This document shows, piece after piece, positions 16,185 through 24,218 of a stretch of DNA of 49,992 nucleotides. This DNA comes from an uncultured Clostridia bacterium (GTDB taxonomy: Bacteria > Bacillota > Clostridia > Christensenellales > Aristaeellaceae), in the NCBI GenBank assembly GCA_934630975.1, contig CAKTXH010000004.1:1-49992 (forward strand), in the 5' to 3' direction. A model generated the notes under the pieces. The model did not search any database. It was not told the origin of the DNA and saw nothing but the letters and a program-made list of their open reading frames with translations. The position numbers and the translations under genes are program-made. The stretch's first letter is position 1. Each line of letters starts with the position of its first letter.

Positions 16185-18494
16185 TTATTTCTTCTTTTTG
16201 TGTTTTTTGTCTTTTTTCTTTTGCTGTCGGGTTTCGTCCTTCGTCTGAAAGGATGCGTACCACGGCTGTTCTTCGCTCTTCTCCGGCTCTTTTGTCGTCT
16301 CTTCGATAACCTCTTCCGGCTCTTGGGCGGCCTCTTCCGGCTCTTCGACGATCTCTTCCGGCTCTTCGACGATCTCTTCCGGCTCTTCGACGATCTCTTC
16401 CGGCTCTTTGACAATCTCCTCCGGCTCTTCGACAACCTCTTCCGGCTCTTGGGCGGCCTCTTCCGGCTCTTCGACGATCTCTTCCGGCTCTTCGATGATC
16501 TCTTCCGGCTCTTCGGCGATCTCTTCCGGCTCTTCGGCGGCTACCACCGGCTCTTCGGTGTCCTTTTCCTGCTCTTTCGCCGTCTCTTCGGTGTCCTTTT
16601 CGGTCTCTTCGAGCGCCTTTTCAGGCTCTTTCACCGTCTCTTCGGTGACCTTTTCCGCCTCTTTTTTGGTCTCCTCCGGCTTCGGGGCTTCCGTCTTTTC
16701 GCCCCTCATGCGGCGCAGCGCAATGGCCAGCAGGTGGCGGATATAGAAGCTCTGTTCCGCGCCCGAGCAGGCACAGCCCTCGTCGTATTCAATGTCAAAC
16801 GCTTCTTTTTCGCATTTCTGCGCCAGCACGGTGCGCATCTGTTCCAGCGAAGCGCGCATCTGCTCCGGGTTGTAGTCATCCGCAAAGACGAGGTACTGCG
16901 CCGAATCGTTGTAGACCACAAACGTCGTCTTGGAAGGCACGAACACGCTCGTCAGCACGCGGGCGAACAGCTTCATCATCTGGTTGCCGGCGTTGCGGCC
17001 CAGCCTGTGGTTTTCCTCCCGCAAGTTCGTGATGGAAAACGCGACGCAGATAAAGCTGTTGGAGAGCATCTTGCTTTCCATATCGGCGATATAACGGTCG
17101 CAGCGCGCCCTGTTGGGCAGGTTGACCGTCTTGTTGGTGAACATGTAGTATTCGATGATATCCCACAGGCGGCCAAGCGCAATCGCGCCCAAACAGCCGA
17201 ACAGGCCGAAGACGACGACCACCAGCATCGTGAACTTGTTGATGGAAATCTTTTCCGTCACGCCGACGCTGGAAAGCACGGAGATGTTCGACGCGCCAAG
17301 ATACTCGTTGTATTCGTCAATCGTCGTCTCCATCGCGGCGTAGAGCGTGTTGATCCGCTCCACCAGCGTGCGGATGGCTTCCGTCACCGCGTCCTGCTCC
17401 TCCTGCGGGCTTTGCGCGGGCGCGCCGCTGAACGTATTGATGATGTACTGGTTATACGCCACGTCCACTTCGTTGGCCGTGTACTGCGTCCGATCCAGCA
17501 CGTAGCGAATCAGCAGCTTGTCGTAGGACGTCGTCTGGTCCGTCTTGGAATACCGGCCGCCCTGCGTATCGTCGTAAACGTCCTGCAAGATGTATTCCGA
17601 CGTGATGTTCGTGTTGCCGGAATCGCTCATCATCTGCACATACGAGTCAATCACGCCCATGATCTTCTGAATTTCCTGCTCGGAGGCGTTATTCTCGATG
17701 GTCACGGTGTTGTTGCGGTTGCGGTATTTCGCCAGCAGAATATCGCGGTTCTTCGTCACCTTGTCCGCCAGAATGTGCGCGGTGATCTTGGGCACCTCGA
17801 TGTTTTGCAGCAGCTCGTACTCGCGGAACAGATCCGCGAACGAATAGCCCGTTTCGCTGGAGCGGAACGCGCTGTCGCCCGAAATTTTCGCGTCCAGCGT
17901 TTGCAGCGTCGCCGTCAGCGATTCGTCGATCACGTCCATCATTTCCAGATAGTCGTAACCCTTGTCATAGATATCGTTGATGCCGTTCGCGCTGCGCGCG
18001 GAATTGACGTGCGCCTCGCCGTAGTAAGCGGAATACACGTCCAGAATTTCGTTGAGCATCGTGCGCGGGTAATCCTTGCCCGAGGCCACGCCCGCGGTGA
18101 AGGTAATCAAATAGCGCGTGGCAATCAGCGAAGCGTCCTCGCCCTGCGTCACCTTCGCGTCGAAAATCTGCTGCTGCTCGTCGGTGATGATGGAGGTGAT
18201 GGAGATGCTGTTGCGGATGTTATCCATGTTGGCCGTGGAGGGATCAATGCCGAGGTTCTGAATCACCTTGGCGATGATGTACGACCCGTAGATTTCGCTC
18301 GTGTCGATCTTGCTGCCGTCCGGCGCAAGCCCTTCCGTCGCGCCCGCGTTGGTATATTCGATCACGGTGGAAGCCGTGTAGCTCTGCAATTTGTTGCTGG
18401 CGACGTAGTAAAACATGAAGCCCGCCAGAACAGAGCCGATGGCAATCAGAAATTTAAATTGCTTGAGGTATCGCAGTATTTGAAAATCCTTCAT
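16185..18494 (-). CDS. Wzz-type chain-length protein fused to a degenerate GGDEF-like domain and an acidic repeat tail
   Basis: A 769-residue membrane protein. TM1 is at about residues 13-33, an extracytoplasmic helical region at 35-415, and TM2 at about 420-440: the Wzz/polysaccharide co-polymerase topology. The cytoplasmic part (about 452-600) follows the GGDEF pattern: LPNRARCDRYI resembles the entry motif, FSITNLREENHRLGRNAGNQ the substrate loop, and YNDSAQYLVF occupies the GGDEF position. The Gly-Gly-Asp-Glu-Phe residues are absent, so cyclase activity is not expected. Residues 600-740 are Glu/Pro-rich with 8-residue EEPEEIVE-type repeats, ending in a Lys-rich tail. It overlaps the gene before it by ATGA (18491-18494). 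A role in chain-length control, perhaps responding to c-di-GMP or a partner, is inference. Confidence 0.72.
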   Translation of the reverse strand: MKDFQILRYLKQFKFLIAIGSVLAGFMFYYVASNKLQSYTASTVIEYTNAGATEGLAPDGSKIDTSEIYGSYIIAKVIQNLGIDPSTANMDNIRNSISITSIITDEQQQIFDAKVTQGEDASLIATRYLITFTAGVASGKDYPRTMLNEILDVYSAYYGEAHVNSARSANGINDIYDKGYDYLEMMDVIDESLTATLQTLDAKISGDSAFRSSETGYSFADLFREYELLQNIEVPKITAHILADKVTKNRDILLAKYRNRNNTVTIENNASEQEIQKIMGVIDSYVQMMSDSGNTNITSEYILQDVYDDTQGGRYSKTDQTTSYDKLLIRYVLDRTQYTANEVDVAYNQYIINTFSGAPAQSPQEEQDAVTEAIRTLVERINTLYAAMETTIDEYNEYLGASNISVLSSVGVTEKISINKFTMLVVVVFGLFGCLGAIALGRLWDIIEYYMFTNKTVNLPNRARCDRYIADMESKMLSNSFICVAFSITNLREENHRLGRNAGNQMMKLFARVLTSVFVPSKTTFVVYNDSAQYLVFADDYNPEQMRASLEQMRTVLAQKCEKEAFDIEYDEGCACSGAEQSFYIRHLLAIALRRMRGEKTEAPKPEETKKEAEKVTEETVKEPEKALEETEKDTEETAKEQEKDTEEPVVAAEEPEEIAEEPEEIIEEPEEIVEEPEEAAQEPEEVVEEPEEIVKEPEEIVEEPEEIVEEPEEIVEEPEEAAQEPEEVIEETTKEPEKSEEQPWYASFQTKDETRQQKKKDKKHKKKK
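16311..16555 (-). repeat. 24-base tandem coding repeat (Glu/Pro tail)
   Basis: About ten imperfect copies of a 24-base unit encode the EEPEEIVE-type repeat at the end of the Wzz/GGDEF-like protein. On the plus strand the recurring core is CTCTTCCGGCTCTTCGACGAT. Repeat copies at this identity can expand or contract by slippage, so tail length may vary between strains. Confidence 0.9.
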
Positions 18495-19885
18495 GCCTCT
18501 TCGCCTTCCTCATTTCCCTGATTGCGCAAATCCTTCAACAGCAGCGCCGCGCAGAGCATCGTCAAAAAGCCCGCGCTGTACATAACGCCCTTCTTGATGC
18601 CCAGCAGCGACTTGATATTCGTCTGCCCCATGCCGATATACAGATAGCCGTTCCGCTTCTCCTGCAAATAGGCGGCGCTGAGCGTCTGCGCCTCTTCGGA
18701 CAGGCTGTAAAGCTCCACTTTCATATCCTCGATCATCTGATCGGCCTGCGCGTAGAGCATTTCGGAGGCGGTAGATTGCTGAATCTGCGTATTGGCGTAT
18801 TGCTTGTGATCCATCTCGGTTTTGAGCGCCGTCGCCTTCTGGAGGTATTCATCCGCCTCGTTGGCGAAGTTATCCACGCCGATCTTCGTCCGGGACATGT
18901 AGAGTTCGTGCCCCACGTCCGTGGTCGGCACGAGCATCACGCTCGCCATCTCGGTGTCATACAGGTTGATGGCCTCCAGCCGCACGTCGTAGGCGCGCAT
19001 GTTCTTTTCGTAATCCACCTGAATCAGCCGGTTTTCGTAATCCATCCGCACGCTGTAATCCGTCTTGTTCGCGCTCAGGCCGTTTTGCAGCACAAAGGAG
19101 CGATAGCGTTCCAGCGTCACGTTCTGGAAGTTGTCGATTTTCTCGCCCAGCGAGCTGAAGGTTTCGCCCGTGTCCGCCATGCGGAAGCTGGAATCCTCAA
19201 AGCCGTAATGCTTGATATAGCTGCTCATCTGCGCGGCTTTCATATCCAGAAAATCGTCCACATCCATGTAGTCCATGTCGTCCACGGGGCTGAGGTCGAT
19301 GGAAAGAATCTGGTCGTTTTCCGCGTAGTGCTGCAAAAAGTATTCGTAATACACGTCGGCCAGCAGGCTGAGCACGTCCTGGGGCTTGATGTCGTACTGC
19401 ACCACATCCGAGCCGCAGTAGACCCAGTAATCCGTGGCCACCTTCACGCTGTCCACATTGCCGATGCTTCGGTTGTCAAACGTCGAGCTGAGCGTCAGGC
19501 AGGCGGAAAGCTCGTCCACCGTCACGTCGTAGCCGCCGCGCTCGATCACCTTTTGCAGCATCTCGTCCGAAAGAATCTGGGAAGCGTTGAAGCGCGTCTT
19601 GTTGGGCGCCTGCCCCTTGGAGGCTTCCTCGTAATTGAGTTTGATGACTTCCGTCGCCTGGTTGCTCCCGTGCGTATACGCGCATAGGCAATAGACCGCC
19701 AGATACATCGCCGCCGCGAACACAAGCAGGTATTTATACCGCAGCTGATGGCGTACCGCCCGCTTGATGGATGCGACGTTGATGTTCCTCTGGTGGACTT
19801 GCAGCGCGTTCCACAAGGCCCAAAGCCCGCTGCCCAGCAGCAGCATATTGAGCGTCTGCTTGAGCAGGTTCATCACCGTGATCAT
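18491..19885 (-). CDS. Wzz-like membrane protein of unknown function
   Basis: A 464-residue protein with hydrophobic segments near residues 8-25, 52-71 and 428-446, and a large extracytoplasmic helical region between the last two. This resembles the topology of polysaccharide co-polymerases. The N-terminal extra segment and short positively charged loop (QVHQRNINVASIKRAVRHQLRYKY) are unusual. The periplasmic part is acidic with possible coiled coils (about 330-420). I do not recognise a named family. The ATG at 19885 follows GGAGGG. It is translationally coupled (ATGA) to the Wzz/GGDEF-like gene, so the two probably form one complex that sets chain length or couples synthesis to export. Confidence 0.65.
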   Translation of the reverse strand: MITVMNLLKQTLNMLLLGSGLWALWNALQVHQRNINVASIKRAVRHQLRYKYLLVFAAAMYLAVYCLCAYTHGSNQATEVIKLNYEEASKGQAPNKTRFNASQILSDEMLQKVIERGGYDVTVDELSACLTLSSTFDNRSIGNVDSVKVATDYWVYCGSDVVQYDIKPQDVLSLLADVYYEYFLQHYAENDQILSIDLSPVDDMDYMDVDDFLDMKAAQMSSYIKHYGFEDSSFRMADTGETFSSLGEKIDNFQNVTLERYRSFVLQNGLSANKTDYSVRMDYENRLIQVDYEKNMRAYDVRLEAINLYDTEMASVMLVPTTDVGHELYMSRTKIGVDNFANEADEYLQKATALKTEMDHKQYANTQIQQSTASEMLYAQADQMIEDMKVELYSLSEEAQTLSAAYLQEKRNGYLYIGMGQTNIKSLLGIKKGVMYSAGFLTMLCAALLLKDLRNQGNEEGEEA

Positions 19886-19943
19886 GTCGATTGTTCCCTC
19901 CCTGCGCTTGGCGGCGCAGGTTCGTTCGTTTGGTCGATTCGTT

Positions 19944-20894
19944 TTATTCCGTCACGCTGGTCGTGCCGTCCTTGCGCGCGTTGATGTCGATCACCGCGAT
20001 TTCGGGGCGGTTGTTGATGCGCGGGATGCTGTGGCTGTTGCCCAGCCCGCGCGTCACGAACAGCTTGCCATTGGTCAACGTAAACATGCCGTTGCAGTAT
20101 TTGGGGAAAAAGCCCTGCCCGATGGCGTATACGCCACCGATAATCGGCAGCCGCACCTGCCCGCCGTGGAAATGCCCGGCGACGGAAAGATCAACGCTCA
20201 CGTCCTCCATCTTTTCATAAAACAGATCCGGGCAGTGCGCAATCAGGATTTTCAGCGTATCCTTCTGTTCAAACTCCGCGACAAACGGCGCGGAGTATTC
20301 GTCGTAATCCAGCACGCTGGTCGATACGCTGCCGATGGAGACCGCCGTATCCTGCACCGTGATATCTTCAGATTGATTGATCAGCACCTTTGCCCCGACC
20401 TCGCGGAGCTGGCCGTCAATCCGCAGGCCGTCCACGTACATCATGTTGCCCTCGTGGTTGCCGATGCCGTAATACACCGGCGCGATATCCACAAGCTGGC
20501 GGCACAAATCGACGGCCACGTCGGTTCGATCTTCAAACTTGTTCACCATGTCGCCCGCCAGCAGAATCAAATCCGGCGAAAGCCGCTGCACGCGCTCCAC
20601 CAGCTCGATGTTCTTTTCGCCGAATTCGGCGTTGTGCAGATCGCTGAGCACGACGAGCCGCAGGTTCTTCCCCGTCGGCACTTTGGCCGAATACATGTGG
20701 AAAAACGAGGTTTCAAGCTTCTGGGAGAAAATGCCCGTCTTGTTTTCGTAAGAAAGGCCCAGCGCCGCGACGGTCACCAGCACGACCAGCAGCAGCCCTA
20801 AAACGACCCACTTGGCCGCGCCGCCCTTTCTCTTTTTCTTTTCACGGCTTTCGCCCGGTTTTTCTTCGGTTACATGTTTCTCTCTTCTGCGCAT
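19944..20894 (-). CDS. Membrane-anchored metallophosphoesterase
   Basis: A 316-residue calcineurin-like phosphoesterase. A basic N-terminus is followed by one membrane segment (about residues 30-50). The five-block metal site is visible: VVLSDLHNAEFG (Asp-x-His), LLAGDMVNK, GIGNHEGNM, LIAHCPDLF and VAGHFHGGQVRLP. The domain faces outward if the topology follows YkuE-type proteins. The ATG at 20894 is chosen because AAAGGG precedes it; longer in-frame starts lie upstream without a good site. It is the first gene of the polysaccharide operon, 58 bases ahead of the Wzz-like gene. A lipid-phosphate or nucleotide-sugar-linked substrate is possible but not shown. Confidence 0.82.
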   Translation of the reverse strand: MRRREKHVTEEKPGESREKKKRKGGAAKWVVLGLLLVVLVTVAALGLSYENKTGIFSQKLETSFFHMYSAKVPTGKNLRLVVLSDLHNAEFGEKNIELVERVQRLSPDLILLAGDMVNKFEDRTDVAVDLCRQLVDIAPVYYGIGNHEGNMMYVDGLRIDGQLREVGAKVLINQSEDITVQDTAVSIGSVSTSVLDYDEYSAPFVAEFEQKDTLKILIAHCPDLFYEKMEDVSVDLSVAGHFHGGQVRLPIIGGVYAIGQGFFPKYCNGMFTLTNGKLFVTRGLGNSHSIPRINNRPEIAVIDINARKDGTTSVTE

Positions 20895-20985
20895 GGGTTC
20901 CCTTTCCATCCGTTGCCTGCGGCAACCGGCGCGTTTCCGGCCCGTTTCGTTCTCTTCTGATTTTTTGCAGAAACATCCGCATAAA

Positions 20986-21014
20986 ATCTTACCACAATTT
21001 CGCGCTTCCTGCAA
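20986..21014 (-). promoter_or_regulatory. Candidate sigma-A promoter of the polysaccharide operon
   Basis: Minus strand TTGCAG (21009-21014) and TAAGAT (20986-20991) with 17-base spacing, about 90 bases ahead of the metallophosphoesterase start. The rest of the 424-base gap to the divergent pepC shows no gene; a GC-rich patch with small inverted repeats lies at 21060-21120. Confidence 0.5.
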
Positions 21015-21243
21015 GAAAAGCTGACCAATTCCGTGTGAAAACGCATAAAATTCGTTATTCTGCTACATTTTGCGCGGCGGAATGTCGCATGCGCCGATGC
21101 AAAAACGGCCGCCCCTGCGGATCGACCGCGTCCGTCTTGTAAATTTTCTTCTTTTTGCGGGTCAATCTTCCCGAAAAACCATTGTGACATGCATTTTTCT
21201 TCCTGTCCGCAGACGTAAGCATCCTTCGCGCCCGTTCTGCCCC

Positions 21244-21272
21244 TTGACATTTTTTCAATTTAGGCGTACACT
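21244..21272 (+). promoter_or_regulatory. Sigma-A promoter of pepC
   Basis: TTGACA (21244-21249) and TACACT (21267-21272) with 17-base spacing, about 45 bases before the pepC start. Confidence 0.75.
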
Positions 21273-21318
21273 GAATCCATCAATTCCCAGTAACGCAATA
21301 GGAAAGGATGATCCACCG

Positions 21319-22650
21319 ATGAAGCCCGTTACCTCTTCCCTGCTGGATCGTTTCGGCGCGGATTATGAAGCCAGCGCCGAGCGCCATATCGCCACCCTTG
21401 CGCTCTCCAAGAGCGAATTGAACAGCGTCGCGTTCTCTTCCAAAGGCGCGAACGCCATGCGCCAGAAATTCTCCGTCGAAGTGCCGACGCTGGAGGTCAC
21501 CAACCAGAAGGCGAGCGGCCGCTGCTGGCTCTTCGCGGCGACCAACGTGCTGCGTGAGCGCATCGCTCAGGCGCGCAACCTCGAAAACTTCGAGCTGTCG
21601 CAGAGCTATCTCGCCTTCTGGGATAAGTTCGAGCGCTGCAACTACTTTCTCGAAAGCATTTTGGAAACCGCCGATCTGCCGACGACCGACCGCACCGTGA
21701 TGCATATTCTCTCCACCGGCGTGCACGACGGCGGCCAGTGGGATATGTTCGCCAACATCGTCCGCAAATACGGCGTCGTGCCCAAGGACGTCTATGACGA
21801 GACGTATCAGAGCAGCAACACCCGCCCGATGAACGCGCAGCTCAACCGCGCGCTCAAGGTCGCGGCGGCCAAACTGCGCAAAATGGCCACCGAAAAGGCG
21901 GATGACGAAGCCATTCAGGCCGAAAAGAGCAAGGCGCTGGATGCGGTTTACGGCTTCCTGTGCAGCTGCTACGGCGAGCCGCCCAAGACCTTTGATTTTG
22001 AATTCGTCGATAAGGATAAGGTCTACCACATCGAAAAGAACCTCACCCCGCTGACCTTCGCCGAGCGCTATGTCGGCGACCTGCTTGATCAGATTGTCAG
22101 CATCATCAACGCCCCGACGGCCGATAAGCCGTATCACAAGACCTACACCATCCGCCTGCTGGGCAACGTCGTCGAAGGCCGCCCCGTCGTCCACCTCAAT
22201 CTGACGATGGAGGAGTTCAAAGCCGCGATCATCGCCCAGCTCAAGGCGGGCAAGGTCGTCTGGTTCGGCAGCGACGTCGGCCACTTCGGCGAGCGCACGA
22301 TGGGCGTTTGGGACGACAACAGCTTCGATTTCGCCGCGCTGACCGGCCTTTCTCTGGCCATGAGCAAGACCGACGCGCTGGATTACGGTCTCGCCGCCAT
22401 GAACCACGCGATGGTGCTCACCGGCGTGAACCTCGATGAATCCGGCAAGCCGACCCGCTGGAAGATCGAAAACAGCTGGGGCGATAAGAACGGCGAAAAG
22501 GGCTATTACGTCTGCTCGGATAGCTGGTTCGACCAGTACGTTTTCCAGGCCGCCGTTGAAAAGGAATACCTCGGCGGCCTCGCCGCCCTCGCCGCGCAGG
22601 AACCCGTCGTCCTCGAGCCGTGGGACCCGATGGGCACGCTGGCAGATTAA
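21319..22650 (+). CDS. pepC: Aminopeptidase C / bleomycin hydrolase (peptidase C1B)
   Basis: A 443-residue cytosolic cysteine aminopeptidase of the bleomycin hydrolase family, which forms hexameric self-compartmentalising particles. The papain-like triad is visible: Cys69 in NQKASGRCWLFA, His363 in AMNHAMVLTG and Asn385 in IENSWG. The preceding Gln63 forms the oxyanion hole. Length is usual for the family. The ATG at 21319 follows GGAAAGGA; upstream in-frame codons lie within the promoter region. It is a single-gene unit between two sigma-A promoters and likely serves peptide turnover. Confidence 0.95.
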   Translation: MKPVTSSLLDRFGADYEASAERHIATLALSKSELNSVAFSSKGANAMRQKFSVEVPTLEVTNQKASGRCWLFAATNVLRERIAQARNLENFELSQSYLAFWDKFERCNYFLESILETADLPTTDRTVMHILSTGVHDGGQWDMFANIVRKYGVVPKDVYDETYQSSNTRPMNAQLNRALKVAAAKLRKMATEKADDEAIQAEKSKALDAVYGFLCSCYGEPPKTFDFEFVDKDKVYHIEKNLTPLTFAERYVGDLLDQIVSIINAPTADKPYHKTYTIRLLGNVVEGRPVVHLNLTMEEFKAAIIAQLKAGKVVWFGSDVGHFGERTMGVWDDNSFDFAALTGLSLAMSKTDALDYGLAAMNHAMVLTGVNLDESGKPTRWKIENSWGDKNGEKGYYVCSDSWFDQYVFQAAVEKEYLGGLAALAAQEPVVLEPWDPMGTLAD

Positions 22651-22669
22651 ATAACGTTATGTTCTTTTC

Positions 22670-22699
22670 TTGACTTTTTCAATTTTACAGTGCTATAAT
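22670..22699 (+). promoter_or_regulatory. Sigma-A promoter of the MATE transporter gene
   Basis: TTGACT (22670-22675) and a perfect TATAAT (22694-22699) with 18-base spacing. The predicted start near 22706 gives a leader of about 85 bases. Confidence 0.8.
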
Positions 22700-22709
22700 C
22701 TTTCCCACA

Positions 22710-22758
22710 GCGAGTAGCTTTACAGGCGTAAGACCGGTTGTAAAGCTGCTCGCTTTTT
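22710..22758 (+). terminator. Leader hairpin/terminator ahead of the MATE gene (candidate attenuator)
   Basis: A 15-base stem (GCGAGTAGCTTTACA at 22710-22724 with its near-perfect complement at 22739-22753, one mismatch) is followed by TTTTT. It lies after the promoter and before the AAGGAGG site, inside the leader rather than after a gene. It could end transcription early unless an anti-terminator forms. A 14-base loop (GGCGTAAGACCGGT) is available for ligand, RNA or ribosome contact. No known riboswitch class is recognised. Confidence 0.6.
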
Positions 22759-22789
22759 GATTTGTCTCGAAAAGAAGGAGGTTTTTCCC

Positions 22790-24148
22790 TTGGAACAAAA
22801 ATCCAACGCCTTTCTGGAAAACGAAAAAACGGGTACGCTCATGCGCAAATACGCCGTGCCCTGCGTCATCTCGCTTCTGGTTGCTGCGCTGTATAACATC
22901 GTTGACCAGATTTTCATCGCCAACGCAGATTACCTCGGCTCAACCGGCAACGCGGCGAATACCGTCGTCTTTCCGCTCACCGTCGTCGCGCTGGCGATTG
23001 CCGTCTGCATCGGCGACGGCTGCTGCGCCAGCGTGTCGATCTCGCTCGGCGCGGGCAGGCAGAAGGAAGCCAGCGGAAGCATCGGCAGTGCGGTTACGCT
23101 GAGCGTCGTTTTCAGCCTGCTGCTCACCGCCTGCTACCTGCTGCTTTCCGAGCCGATTCTCACGCTCTTCGGCGGACGCGTTAACGAAAGCACCTTCGCC
23201 CTCTCCAAAAAATACTTTTTCTATATCACGCTCGGCATCCCGTTTTACATGTTCGGTCAGGCGCTCAACCCGATCATCCGCTCGGATGGAAGCCCGCGCT
23301 TTGCGATGGCGGCCACGCTTTCCGGCTGTCTGGTCAACGTTGTGCTGGATCCGCTGTTCATCTTCGTTTTCCACTGGGGCATGATGGGCGCGGCCGTCGC
23401 AACCGTCGCCGGGCAGGTCGTCACCGCTTCGCTCTCCGTCTGGTATCTGGCGCATGCCAAAGCCGTCCGCCTTCAAAAGCCGGATTTCATGCCCCGGCTT
23501 CCGCTGATTCGCAGCATGCTCTCTCTGGGCGTGACCAGCTTTCTTTCGCAGATTTCGCTGGTCATCTCTATGGCCGTCATGCAGAACGTCTGCACTGCAT
23601 ACGGTGCGCTCGACCCGGTTTTCAGTCAGCCGCAGTACGCACAGATTCCGCTGGCCGTGCTCGGTATCGTCATGAAGTTTTTCCAGATCGTCATTTCCAT
23701 CTCGGTCGGTCTGGCGGCGGGCTGCATCCCGATTGTCGGTTATAATGTCGGCGCAGGGCGAAAGGATCGCGCGCGCACCCTGTTCACCCAGCTGCTCGCT
23801 GCCGAAGCCGTCACCGGCGCAGTCGCTCTGCTGATCGTCGAACTCTTCCCGCATCGGCTCATCAGTCTGTTCGGCGCGGCCAACGAAAGCGCCTATTATA
23901 CTGCTTTCGCCGTGCGCTGTTTCCGCATTTACCTGTGCATGATGGTGCTGGCTACGGTCAATAAGGGCACCTTCATCTATTTGCAGGCGCTCGGCAAGGC
24001 GCTGGCCTCGACGATGATTTCGCTGCTGCGCGAGGTCGTTTTTGGGGTTGGGCTGGCCGTTCTGCTCTACTCCTTCCCCATCGCCGACGCGCTAACGTTC
24101 ATCATCGCCGTCGTCATCATCCGCCGCACCTGCCGCGAACTGGCTTAA
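22790..24148 (+). CDS. MATE-family efflux transporter
   Basis: A 452-residue membrane protein with about twelve hydrophobic segments in two similar halves, as in multidrug and toxic-compound extrusion antiporters. Features include ALYNIVDQIFIAN in TM1, GDGCCASVSISLGAGR, NPIIRSDGSPRFAM, and PIVGYNVGAGRKDRAR in the second half. The start is TTG at 22790, eight bases after AAGGAGG. Substrates are not predictable. The leader hairpin suggests regulated expression. A long GC-rich inverted repeat follows the stop. Confidence 0.9.
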   Translation: MEQKSNAFLENEKTGTLMRKYAVPCVISLLVAALYNIVDQIFIANADYLGSTGNAANTVVFPLTVVALAIAVCIGDGCCASVSISLGAGRQKEASGSIGSAVTLSVVFSLLLTACYLLLSEPILTLFGGRVNESTFALSKKYFFYITLGIPFYMFGQALNPIIRSDGSPRFAMAATLSGCLVNVVLDPLFIFVFHWGMMGAAVATVAGQVVTASLSVWYLAHAKAVRLQKPDFMPRLPLIRSMLSLGVTSFLSQISLVISMAVMQNVCTAYGALDPVFSQPQYAQIPLAVLGIVMKFFQIVISISVGLAAGCIPIVGYNVGAGRKDRARTLFTQLLAAEAVTGAVALLIVELFPHRLISLFGAANESAYYTAFAVRCFRIYLCMMVLATVNKGTFIYLQALGKALASTMISLLREVVFGVGLAVLLYSFPIADALTFIIAVVIIRRTCRELA

Positions 24149-24158
24149 CCCTTTCACA

Positions 24159-24218
24159 CCGCCCTCCTCTGCGGAATAGGCTATGGTATCTGGAAGAAAG
24201 GAGGGCGGCGGAGTTTTT
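24159..24218 (+). terminator. Inverted repeat after the MATE gene
   Basis: CCGCCCTCCT (24159-24168) pairs with AGGAGGGCGG (24199-24208), followed by GGAGTTTTT. The 30-base loop is long for a terminator. The right arm contains the only AGGAGG near the next gene, so pairing would also hide that ribosome site. Confidence 0.45.

Noticed and set aside
16311..16555. Regular 24-base repeats as a CRISPR-like array
   Set aside because: Units are contiguous, without spacers, and stay in frame within a coding sequence.
15000..18521. Very long plus-strand open frame opposite GT4 and Wzz-like genes
   Set aside because: It is the antisense of well-supported genes; its translation is Arg/His/Leu-rich with no family motif, and GC-rich codons opposite real genes create such frames.
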